From positions 1 to 35,553 of the forward strand of contig JAGWAE010000005.1 of NCBI GenBank assembly GCA_018302135.1: DNA of 35,553 nt, in the 5' to 3' direction. The notes below the pieces were generated by a model. That model saw only the letters and a program-made list of their open reading frames with translations, made no database searches and was not told the origin of the DNA. The position numbers were made by a program, and so were the translations under genes. Below are positions 1 through 7,131 of this stretch, in pieces. Every line of letters starts with the position of its first letter. Position 1 is the stretch's first letter. This DNA comes from Candidatus Woesearchaeota archaeon (lineage in GTDB: Archaea; Nanobdellota; Nanobdellia; SCGC-AAA011-G17; PNOQ01).

Positions 1-996
1 GATGATGAAATAAATTTAAAAATAGATAATTCTGATTTAATTTTTGATTCAGATAATCAAGAAAAAGTAGTAAGTTATAGCTATAATTTACCTGAAAAAT
101 TTGAAAAACCCGGACCACATGAGTTTTCTATAATAACTCGAGAAGTTCCCATGAATCCTGATGATGGTGGAACAGTTATTGTTGCAAGTGTTGCAGTTGA
201 GCATATACTAAAAGTAAATGTTCCTTATCCTGGAAAATATGCTAGTGTAGAATTAAAAGTTTCCGAGACAAATAATGATGCTATCAATTTTATTGTAGTT
301 GTGAATAATCTTGGGTCTGAACAGATTATTAGCTCAAAAGGAATAATAGACATATATAACTTAAAAAACGAAAAAATAAATAGTCTTGAAACTTCTGTTT
401 TGAGTATTGATTCGGGTTCAAGTAAAGAAACTATGGTTGTTTGGGAAGATCTAACTGGGCCTGGTGAATATAAAGCAACTTTAAATTTGATTTATGATAA
501 TCAAGTTGCAATGTGTGATAAATATTTTCAAGTTGGCGAAGCTAATGTTAATATTCTTCATATTTATTCAAATGATTTTAGACTTGGAGAAATTGCAAAA
601 TTCAATATTTTAGTTGAAAATAAATGGTCAGAAAAAATAAAAGAGGTTTATACAGATTTGTTGATATCTGATAAGGGAAATGAAGTAGGTAGATTCAAGA
701 GTGCTACAGAAGATATAAATGAGTTATCTAAAAAAGAGTTAACTGCATATTGGGATAGTGAAGGAGTTGAAGAAGGTGAATATGATGCTAAGTTTGCGTT
801 GCATTATAATGATAAAATTATTGAGAAAGACATGAAAACTAAAATAGAAAAAAATTCGATTTCTTTTAGTGGATTTAGTGGTGCAGTCGTTAGTGATAGT
901 CCTTTTAACAAAAATAATATTATTGCATTTGGAATAATAATTATCGTAATAAATGCTGTTTGGATTATATACTTTAAATTTAGGAAGAAGAAATAA
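1..996 (+). CDS. C-terminally membrane-anchored surface protein with CARDB-like domains (5' partial)
   Basis: The frame is open from base 1, so the Met at 151 in the track is internal and the true start lies outside the window. The visible ~331 residues are beta-strand rich and hold at least two similar modules of the kind found in CARDB/adhesion domains; one begins near NILHIYSNDFRLGEIAKF. Each ends with a GEY-type strand (GPGEYKATLNLIYDN, EEGEYDAKFALHYND). The C-terminus is one hydrophobic helix (IIAFGIIIIVINAVWIIYF) followed by a basic tail (KFRKKK), which predicts an extracellular protein anchored at its C-terminus. The 3' end overlaps the convergent kinase gene by 17 bp. No enzymatic motif is visible. 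A structural or adhesive surface role is inferred. Confidence 0.75.
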   Translation, partial: DDEINLKIDNSDLIFDSDNQEKVVSYSYNLPEKFEKPGPHEFSIITREVPMNPDDGGTVIVASVAVEHILKVNVPYPGKYASVELKVSETNNDAINFIVVVNNLGSEQIISSKGIIDIYNLKNEKINSLETSVLSIDSGSSKETMVVWEDLTGPGEYKATLNLIYDNQVAMCDKYFQVGEANVNILHIYSNDFRLGEIAKFNILVENKWSEKIKEVYTDLLISDKGNEVGRFKSATEDINELSKKELTAYWDSEGVEEGEYDAKFALHYNDKIIEKDMKTKIEKNSISFSGFSGAVVSDSPFNKNNIIAFGIIIIVINAVWIIYFKFRKKK

Positions 997-1561
997 ATTT
1001 TAATATTATATTAAAATTTTTATTATTTTGATTTTGTTTATACTGGATTAATATTCTTTTAAATTCTTCATTTTTGAAATTGAAGATTTCTGAACTCATT
1101 AGAAATTGACAAAATTGTGTTACATTTTTTGGGTTTGATGATTTATAACATCTTTCAAAATCAATAATTGTTACCTCTTTATTTTTTATGAATATGTGTT
1201 TAATTGGGTGTGTGAATTCTAATTTATTTATTTTTAATTTGTCTAAAATTCTGCATTGTTCAAGAATATTTTTTAATATGACAAACTCTTTCTTCTTTTT
1301 TATGTAGTCTATAAATAAGTCTCCTTCAACAAATGAATAGATAATGTAATCTTTGTTTGATTTTATTAATTTTGGGCCTATTTTATGTTTGTTTAACAAT
1401 CTTAAGTATTTTGCTTCGTTTTCTAATCTGCCTTTAGCTTCACTTTTTGGATTCTTTGTTTTTATTGCTACTTTTTTGTTGTTGTAAACTCCTATATATA
1501 CGATAGAGCGCTTTCCTTTAGCGAAATATTGTAAATTTTTTATGTTTTTGGGCAATTTCAT
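980..1561 (-). CDS. Predicted Ser/Thr protein kinase, COG2112-like, compact
   Basis: A small (193 aa) protein-kinase-fold protein resembling the archaeal COG2112 predicted kinases. The N-lobe has a degenerate glycine loop (AKGKRSIVYIG), a VAIK motif with K34 and a helix-C glutamate in ENEAKYL. The C-lobe has HPIKHIFI (about 118-125) where other kinases have HxDxxxxN, and IDFE (about 133-136) in place of DFG. The usual catalytic-loop Asp is therefore absent, but the HPxKH/DFER pattern is, to my recollection, typical of this family rather than decay. The activation and substrate-binding regions are minimal, as in RIO/Bud32-like kinases. The start is ATG at 1561 with a TATA element 26 bp upstream that is shared with the divergent gene. 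Substrate unknown. Confidence 0.75.
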   Translation of the reverse strand: MKLPKNIKNLQYFAKGKRSIVYIGVYNNKKVAIKTKNPKSEAKGRLENEAKYLRLLNKHKIGPKLIKSNKDYIIYSFVEGDLFIDYIKKKKEFVILKNILEQCRILDKLKINKLEFTHPIKHIFIKNKEVTIIDFERCYKSSNPKNVTQFCQFLMSSEIFNFKNEEFKRILIQYKQNQNNKNFNIILKFISSS

Positions 1562-1581
1562 GGTATCTTATTAATGGAAAC

Positions 1582-1597
1582 TTTTTTAAATAATTTA
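1582..1597. promoter_or_regulatory. Shared bidirectional TATA region
   Basis: The A/T block TTTTTTAAATAATTTA lies between divergent genes whose starts are only 51 bp apart. Read on plus it gives TTTAAAT 27 bp before the TTG at 1612. Read on minus it gives ATTTAAAAAA about 26 bp before the ATG at 1561. Both spacings match leaderless archaeal transcripts, so one element probably serves both genes. Confidence 0.6.
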
Positions 1598-1611
1598 CTC
1601 CTAACTTATAT

Positions 1612-3354
1612 TTGAAAAAGATGGTTAAGAAATATATACTGCTCGTTTTTTTATTGATGTTTATCAATTCTCTTATTGTGTTTGCTGCAGATAATGAGAC
1701 TTCAACTAAAAGTGTAGACAAGGAAAAAGGATATGCTTGGCTTTTTAATGAATCTAAAAAGGTTAATTGGGGGGGAGATGCTGAGACTGTTTCTTGGGTT
1801 GTTTTGGCTTTGAAGAATAATAGGAATTATGATTACAAAAAGGCATTGGACAAACTAGAAGGAATGGAAGATGATTCTAATTGGAATGATGATATCTATG
1901 AGACTGCATTGGCTACTATTGCTCTTAAAAAAACGGGTAAAAATGTGGACAGTGAGCTTGAATGGTTGTTTGATAGACAGGAAGAAGTTTTAGAATCGGG
2001 TAATTGGTTTATACAATTTTTAACTGAAGGGGAAGATGTATCTTGTAAAGTAATTTATGAAGATGAAGAGGATAAAGAATTTGTAATAAATGGAACTGAA
2101 ATAGTGGATAGTTCTGAAAGTTGTAGTGTTATTGGTGAAAATTGGGTTGATTTTGAAGAATGTGTAAAAGATGATGATGCAGATATGTACGAAAAGTTTG
2201 AAACTGAATGTCTATCTGGTTCGAATGTCAAAACTTCAATTCTTTTCAAAAATAATGCTAATTATTATATAGTTGATCAGGACGAACCATTAGAAATAGA
2301 AAATTCTTGCTTTTATGGAAATAGTAATGATTGTAGTTGCATAAGTACACAATATGCTTCTTGGGCCATGAGTGTAGTTAATGATCAAGATTATAGGGCC
2401 TATACTTTGCCTTATTTAAGGTCTAATTGTAATGAAAATGTTTTGGATAATATATTCTTGTATATGTTAACTTCTTCTGAAGAGTATTATAATTATCTTA
2501 TTTCTGATGAAGGGCAACTTGAGGATGGAAGTTTTGATGGAGATGAATATAAAACTGCATTGGCCTTGATTGCTATGAAAGGTAAAACTTCTTCAGATGT
2601 AACTAAAGCTGTTTCTTGGTTAGGATATAAACAAAGACAAGATGGAAGCTGGGATGGTAGCGTTAAAATTACTGCTACTGTTTTATACGCTTTGACTGCA
2701 GATGTTATTCCTATTACTACAACAAATAATTCAACTTCTGGTTGTGGAGATCTTATATTAAATAATGCAACTGAACAATGTGAGTATACTTCAGATTGTG
2801 ATGAAGGTATGACTTGTAGTGCATGCAAATGTGTTGCGATTACTGGTTGTGTACGTGATGAGGAGTGTACTATTCCTGGATATACTTGTCAAGCTGGAAA
2901 GTGTCTACCAGAAGGCGAGTGTGCAATATCTTCTGATTGTGATCCTGGTGAAATTTGTGTTAATAGTGAATGTGATGTTGAACAAGTCCAGAATGAATGT
3001 GTTGTGGATGAGGATTGTATAGTAGATGGAGAGGTTTGTGAGAGTGGAATTTGTGTTGAACAAGGTAGTAGTTGGATTACTTGGTTAATTGTATTTTTGA
3101 TTGTTATTGTAGCTTTGATAGGAGCATATTTTGGTTATAAAAAATTCTTTAGGAGAAAAGGATCTCCGAAGGGAACAGGATTTAAGCCAAACAATGGTCC
3201 TTTTACACCAAGAAGTGAGTATTCACCAACTAGACAAAACGTTCCTGCAAATGTAAGACAGTCTTCTCCTATTAATGATGGAGGTCAAGACAAGATAGAA
3301 GAACAGTTAGATCAATCCCTTAAAAAGGCTAGAGAGTTATTGAGGGGAAAGTGA
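1612..3354 (+). CDS. Secreted toroidal (terpenoid cyclase/prenyltransferase-like) surface protein with Cys-rich module and TM anchor
   Basis: A 580-aa protein with a signal peptide (about 1-26, ending IVFAAD). Residues ~35-375 contain alpha-hairpin repeats of the squalene cyclase/prenyltransferase toroid type: WLFNESKKVNWGGDAETV, YETALATIALKKTG, and WLGYKQRQDGSWDGSVK with the QDGSWDG signature. Residues ~390-485 hold four or five short Cys-rich repeats of the C-x5-C-x6-C-x3-C kind. One TM helix (ITWLIVFLIVIVALIGAYFGY) and a basic, Pro-rich cytoplasmic tail follow. The fold is known from surface proteins as well as cyclases; no DxDD cyclase motif was seen, so a binding or adhesive role is more likely. 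Start: TTG at 1612 fits the TATA spacing; ATG at 1621 is the alternative. The stop overlaps the next GTG start, so the two genes are probably co-translated. Confidence 0.75.
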   Translation: MKKMVKKYILLVFLLMFINSLIVFAADNETSTKSVDKEKGYAWLFNESKKVNWGGDAETVSWVVLALKNNRNYDYKKALDKLEGMEDDSNWNDDIYETALATIALKKTGKNVDSELEWLFDRQEEVLESGNWFIQFLTEGEDVSCKVIYEDEEDKEFVINGTEIVDSSESCSVIGENWVDFEECVKDDDADMYEKFETECLSGSNVKTSILFKNNANYYIVDQDEPLEIENSCFYGNSNDCSCISTQYASWAMSVVNDQDYRAYTLPYLRSNCNENVLDNIFLYMLTSSEEYYNYLISDEGQLEDGSFDGDEYKTALALIAMKGKTSSDVTKAVSWLGYKQRQDGSWDGSVKITATVLYALTADVIPITTTNNSTSGCGDLILNNATEQCEYTSDCDEGMTCSACKCVAITGCVRDEECTIPGYTCQAGKCLPEGECAISSDCDPGEICVNSECDVEQVQNECVVDEDCIVDGEVCESGICVEQGSSWITWLIVFLIVIVALIGAYFGYKKFFRRKGSPKGTGFKPNNGPFTPRSEYSPTRQNVPANVRQSSPINDGGQDKIEEQLDQSLKKARELLRGK

Positions 3355-4553
3355 AAAAGTATTTGTTGGTTTTAGTTCTATTATTTATATTTGATTTTGT
3401 GGATGGTTTTTCTTTAGATATTGTCCCTGCAAAAGAAGTTTATAATTCTGGTGATACATTTCAAGTAGATATATCTGTGAATGGTGATTTACAAAGTGAA
3501 ATTTTGGTTCAGAATATAGAATTAAAATGCCCAGAAACAATAAGTATTGCTCCTTTTTTGTTGAGATTGACTGATGATCATTATTATTCTTATTTTGATA
3601 TTCCTTCTGAATTAGGTAATAAAAATTGTAGTTTTGTTATTAATAATTTAATATATCTTGAGAACGATTTTTTAGAACAGAAAAGTTTTGTTTATAACTT
3701 TAGTTTAAATGATTCGAATAATAGTGTTTATGTTAATCCTGCTGCAGTTAGAATAACTAATATTGAGAATCAAGATACTTTTGTTATTCAATTAATAAAT
3801 AATGGAATAAATACTACAAATTTTTCTTTTTCAACAATGCAAACATTTTTTGATATGTCTAAACAGAGTTTAGTTTTGAATCCTGGTCAATCTGGCCAGT
3901 TCTATGTTTATATGAGCGATTTTTTATATAATAATATTGGTAAAGCTGAAATAAAAATAGATTATAATTCAGACTATTTTACAATACCTTTCTTTTTTTT
4001 AATTGAAGACGAGCCCATAGTACAAAATCAAACAATTACAGAGTCTAGATTAGATTTTGTTATGGATGTAGATAATTTTAATTTAAGTGTTAACTATGAT
4101 GAATCTACTTCTGGTTTCGTTAAATTTAAAAATTATGGTGATGATATTAATAATCTTACTTTCGAACTTACAAATAATTTAGAAGAAGTTTTAGATTTAC
4201 AGTTTAATATCTTGGATCAAATAAGAAAAGATGAAACCTTAAAACAATATATTTATGTAAATAGAAATAAAAATGTAATTCCTGGTAATTATAGTGGGAA
4301 TTTAAAAATTAATTATGATTCGAAATCTATAGAATTTCCAGTGTATATAGAAATTAAAGAATTTTTCTTAGATAATCATACCCTAATAAACAATACAGTT
4401 AAAAATGATACTGGTAAACCAAAAAATGAAAAATCAACTATTAGTGTGTGGTGGTTTGTGGGATTATTTTTTGTTATTTTGATTACTGTTTTCTTTTTAT
4501 TATACAAAAAGAGAAATAAAAAACCTACTTCTTTCCTAAAATCTTCTGTCTAG
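3351..4553 (+). CDS. Signal-peptide, C-terminally anchored beta-rich surface protein, unknown family
   Basis: A 400-aa protein starting with GTG in a GTGA overlap with the previous stop, indicating translational coupling. Residues 1-19 are a signal peptide (KKYLLVLVLLFIFDFVDG). The body is beta-rich, Asn-rich and probably Ig-like, with many N-x-S/T sequons, as expected for a glycosylated exported protein. A C-terminal helix (VWWFVGLFFVILITVFFLLY) and basic tail anchor it. The last 29 bp overlap the convergent gene on the other strand. Family not recognised. The shared operon with the toroidal protein suggests that both sit in the same surface assembly, which is inference. Confidence 0.75.
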   Translation: MKKYLLVLVLLFIFDFVDGFSLDIVPAKEVYNSGDTFQVDISVNGDLQSEILVQNIELKCPETISIAPFLLRLTDDHYYSYFDIPSELGNKNCSFVINNLIYLENDFLEQKSFVYNFSLNDSNNSVYVNPAAVRITNIENQDTFVIQLINNGINTTNFSFSTMQTFFDMSKQSLVLNPGQSGQFYVYMSDFLYNNIGKAEIKIDYNSDYFTIPFFFLIEDEPIVQNQTITESRLDFVMDVDNFNLSVNYDESTSGFVKFKNYGDDINNLTFELTNNLEEVLDLQFNILDQIRKDETLKQYIYVNRNKNVIPGNYSGNLKINYDSKSIEFPVYIEIKEFFLDNHTLINNTVKNDTGKPKNEKSTISVWWFVGLFFVILITVFFLLYKKRNKKPTSFLKSSV

Positions 4554-4968
4554 CTTCTTCTATTTGCTTTTTTAATGCTGAATATTCCATTAATATTTTT
4601 GATTGATGATGCAATCTCCCAAGAATATCATTTAAAGTTAAATTAATTTCTTCTGCACCAATCTTTAGTTGTGTAGGTTCAATAATATCTACTGAAGAAG
4701 GCATAAATTCAAAACAAAAGTTTGTTAATGTGTCAAAATTTTTGAATTCAATTTCAAATTCTGTAAATGTTGACCAGACTTTTATTTTTTCTCCTTTTTT
4801 TGTAGGATGATCAAACTCATTTTCTTTTGGTTCGCCAGTTTCTTTTTCGATTATTTTCATGTCTTTGTCTTTTTCAATTAGACTAATAACTTTGTCCATA
4901 GTTTGTTTTACATGTTCAATCGGAGCACCAGCGATTTCAACTATTGTGTTTGCGATTATTTTTTCCAT
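4525..4968 (-). CDS. Conserved hypothetical protein (147 aa), cytoplasmic alpha/beta
   Basis: No signal peptide or TM segment is visible. The N-terminal half (ANTIVEIAGAPIEHVKQTMD) looks like a small alpha/beta domain. The middle (KVWSTFTEFEIEFKNFDTL) is predicted beta, and the end (HHQSKILMEYSALKKQIEEA) is a probable coiled coil of ~35 residues. It begins inside the 3' end of the lamin-tail gene (13 bp overlap), so it is second in that operon. I do not recognise a functional family. Codon use matches the neighbours. Confidence 0.7.
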   Translation of the reverse strand: MEKIIANTIVEIAGAPIEHVKQTMDKVISLIEKDKDMKIIEKETGEPKENEFDHPTKKGEKIKVWSTFTEFEIEFKNFDTLTNFCFEFMPSSVDIIEPTQLKIGAEEINLTLNDILGRLHHQSKILMEYSALKKQIEEARQKILGKK

Positions 4969-6395
4969 TTTTCAGCTATTAAATGAATCAGTAAAAGTAC
5001 TAAGATGAAAGAAAAGAAATAAATTCCAGTTCTTTCTGTTTTTTTACTTTTTGATTCATATATTATTGGATTTGTTGTAAGTTGTGAATTTATAACATTT
5101 TCGGATAGACTATTATCTAAAGTTGTTACTACATTTTCTTCTGTACATTCTATTTTTTCCTTTTCACATAAATTTTCAGTTATTCCTTTCAATTCTATAT
5201 CTCTTTCTGTGTTAGTATCTAATCCTTCAACATATATTATATAATCTCCTTCAGGTGAGTTTAGATTACAGTTAGGAATTATTTGAACTGGAACAGTTAT
5301 TATATTATTTGAGTATTTTTCATGAATATTAAATGATGTGGTTTTGCTTATTTTTTTATTATCTTTTTGTATATAAACACTTATACTTTCTTTAGATTCA
5401 TCACCTTTGTAGATATTTAATTTGATTCTTATGTTGTCACCAAACTTTGCAGTTCTGTCTTCTCCTAAATATACTTCTTCTATACTTATTTTTGATTCTT
5501 TATCTTGTTCTGAATCTTCTGGATTTTTTTCATTTGGTGTTGGTTTAGTCAGATACCAAATATTGTTTATTTTTGACCAAGAGTCTCCTTCTTTGCTTGA
5601 AGAATATACTACTTTGTCAATTTGTATTTCATCTTGAGTTAATAACTCGAATTCTTCTAAACCTTCATTATTGAGAAAACCTTCATATTGGCCATTCAAA
5701 TAAATAACCAAGTAACTTTTTTCTTTTATAACTTGTTCATATGTACTTGTTGAAGAAATTATTATTTCTCTATTCGCTTTATCTTTTATTTTATAACCTG
5801 TCAAATCATAATCATTTTCTGTGGGATTGTAAATCTCTATAAATTCTCCATTTGGCATGGCGCCTGAATCATTTCCTTGTGGGTCTGGTAGAAATTCTGT
5901 AATTTCCAATTCAGGAATATTTAGTGTTATTTTATCACTATTATCATATCCTGGAGTTGGATCACATTCTGACCAAATATTTTTTATTTTGCACAAAGAT
6001 TTTTCATTATTATTTGCTCCCCATTCAGAAAAATAGTGTAATGTATCAAGAATAGTTTGATTATTTAGTATTATAATTAAGTCTTCTTCGTTATTTAGAT
6101 TGTTTCCTATTGTTGTTCCAACAGAATAAATATTTGCTTCTATATTTGTATAGTTAAATCCTTCTTCAACTATCAATGAATAATTAGAATTTGATGTTTT
6201 TATTTTTTCTAAAATATCTTCAGAAACTAAGTCTTTTACTATATAGTTAGTTAGGTCTAAATCAGTGTACAGTTCAATATATTCTTGGTTATTATCATTG
6301 CCTTCTGGGTCATAATTTACCTCATTTATGTATAAATATGAATAAACTGTAGGTATTATCAAAAATAGTATTCCTAACAAACTTAGTTTTTTCAA
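4956..6395 (-). CDS. Secreted protein with two lamin-tail domains and a C-terminal TM anchor
   Basis: 479 aa. An N-terminal signal peptide (MKKLSLLGILFLIIPTVYS) precedes a first lamin-tail domain (about 20-140: LYINEVNYDPEGNDNNQEYI) and a second (about 160-290: ITEFLPDPQGNDSG, GEFIEIYNPTENDYDLTGY). Both show the family's opening I-NE/TE-x-x-x-x-P-x-G, E(Y/F)IE(L/I)Y and LTGYxI patterns. A beta-rich domain follows, then a TM helix near the end (GIYFFSFILVLLLIHLIAE). Lamin-tail domains in prokaryotes usually occur in exported proteins and mediate binding at the surface or to nucleic acids. The start is TTG: a TATA box (TTTTATAA on minus) lies 29 bp upstream, which supports a leaderless TTG start. 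It heads a two-gene operon. Confidence 0.85.
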   Translation of the reverse strand: MKKLSLLGILFLIIPTVYSYLYINEVNYDPEGNDNNQEYIELYTDLDLTNYIVKDLVSEDILEKIKTSNSNYSLIVEEGFNYTNIEANIYSVGTTIGNNLNNEEDLIIILNNQTILDTLHYFSEWGANNNEKSLCKIKNIWSECDPTPGYDNSDKITLNIPELEITEFLPDPQGNDSGAMPNGEFIEIYNPTENDYDLTGYKIKDKANREIIISSTSTYEQVIKEKSYLVIYLNGQYEGFLNNEGLEEFELLTQDEIQIDKVVYSSSKEGDSWSKINNIWYLTKPTPNEKNPEDSEQDKESKISIEEVYLGEDRTAKFGDNIRIKLNIYKGDESKESISVYIQKDNKKISKTTSFNIHEKYSNNIITVPVQIIPNCNLNSPEGDYIIYVEGLDTNTERDIELKGITENLCEKEKIECTEENVVTTLDNSLSENVINSQLTTNPIIYESKSKKTERTGIYFFSFILVLLLIHLIAEKWKK

Positions 6396-6420
6396 AGTAA
6401 TTTGGGGAATTTGTTAATCT

Positions 6421-6428
6421 TTATAAAA
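6421..6428 (-). promoter_or_regulatory. TATA box of the lamin-tail operon
   Basis: TTTTATAA on the minus strand, centred 29 bp before the TTG start at 6395. The spacing predicts a transcript beginning at or within a few bases of the start codon. Confidence 0.55.
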
Positions 6429-6429
6429 T

Positions 6430-6834
6430 TTACAGTTTTAGCTGTTTGAACTGTTTTATTAATTCTTCAAACTTAATTCCTTTAGATTGTGACAATTTTA
6501 ATGTTACAGTATAATTTCCATTTTTGTTTTTTGGAAGTTCTTTTGCATTTAAAAAATGCCAACCAATATTATCGAAACGCATTGCTATTATTGCTTCTGC
6601 CCCAAGAATATCGGAGAAAGTAGTTAATTGTTCTATTTCTTCTTTTTGAAAATTTTTTGAGTTATTTTTTATTGACTTGCATTCTATTGCTAAAAGGTTG
6701 TCTTTATTGCCCGCAATTAAATCTGGTGAAGGTAGGGGCATTGAACCTGAACCTGCTACACGTATACATGCCCAGTTGTTATTCCAAAACATATGAAGAA
6801 GTTCTCGTTCTGCTCGTGTACCTTTATTTTTCAT
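6430..6834 (-). CDS. hjc: Archaeal Holliday junction resolvase Hjc
   Basis: 134 aa, the usual Hjc length. It resolves four-way DNA junctions during recombination and fork repair, as a dimer with a PD-(D/E)XK nuclease fold. Catalytic positions are visible: E9 in KGTRAERELL, D38 in SPDLIAG, and E51/K53 in AIECKS. The RVAGSGS motif (about 25-31) and EEIEQLTTFSDILGAEAI further support the family. The C-terminal WHFLNAKEL strand is also typical. It has its own TATA element (AAGTTTTATTAAG on minus), about 27 bp before the ATG, and appears leaderless and monocistronic. Confidence 0.95.
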   Translation of the reverse strand: MKNKGTRAERELLHMFWNNNWACIRVAGSGSMPLPSPDLIAGNKDNLLAIECKSIKNNSKNFQKEEIEQLTTFSDILGAEAIIAMRFDNIGWHFLNAKELPKNKNGNYTVTLKLSQSKGIKFEELIKQFKQLKL

Positions 6835-6854
6835 AATGATATTATTTGTTCTAA

Positions 6855-6867
6855 CTTAATAAAACTT
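6855..6867 (-). promoter_or_regulatory. TATA box of hjc
   Basis: AAGTTTTATTAAG on the minus strand, centred about 27 bp before the hjc ATG at 6834; this fits a leaderless transcript. Confidence 0.55.
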
Positions 6868-6902
6868 TTCAAGAAAAAATTGAAAATAAAAAAGAAAGAT
6901 AA

Positions 6903-7064
6903 TTATAAATCTCTTGCTTGAACAGTTCTTCTTCCATTTGCTTTGCATCGTTCACAAGCTTCATGAATTAAGTGTTCTGCTTTCTTTTCTAGTGCTTCAG
7001 CGAAGTCTCCAGAAACGTTTAGATCTTTTACTATTTCTTTAATCTTTGATTTGACTACTAACAT
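6903..7064 (-). CDS. Small histone-fold protein (DUF1931/bacterial-histone-like)
   Basis: 53 aa, below the ORF-track cutoff. I translated it from the minus strand: it starts MLVVKSKIKEIVKDLNVSGD and ends NGRRTVQARDL. The pattern is a single histone fold: a short helix 1, a loop with NVSGDF, a long helix 2 (EALEKKAEHLIHEACERC), then the RRTVQARDL segment that matches the K/R-T-V/L-x-x-x-D loop and helix 3 of archaeal histones. The layout (K-x-K-I-K-E, VSGDF, NGRRTV) is closest to the DUF1931-like minimal histones known from some bacteria and DPANN. It probably binds DNA as a dimer. It has an unusually strong Shine-Dalgarno sequence (GGAGGTG, 6-nt spacing), suggesting high expression. Confidence 0.85.
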   Translation of the reverse strand: MLVVKSKIKEIVKDLNVSGDFAEALEKKAEHLIHEACERCKANGRRTVQARDL

Positions 7065-7070
7065 TCTTCG

Positions 7071-7109
7071 CACCTCCTCTAAAAGTGAAGAAAAATAGGT
7101 ATTTATAAG
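7071..7109 (-). promoter_or_regulatory. Promoter and Shine-Dalgarno of the histone-fold gene
   Basis: A TATA box (CTTATAAAT on minus, 7101-7109) is centred about 41 bp before the ATG, leaving a leader of about 14 nt. The leader carries a full GGAGGTG (7071-7077). This gene is one of only three in the window with a strong anti-16S match. Confidence 0.65.
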
Positions 7110-7131
7110 GTTTTTTATGGTTAAGCTCGAT

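Noticed and set aside
2493-2828. 111-aa minus ORF inside the toroidal protein gene
   Set aside because: Shadow frame of a clear coding region with signal peptide, repeats and anchor; no start signals of its own.
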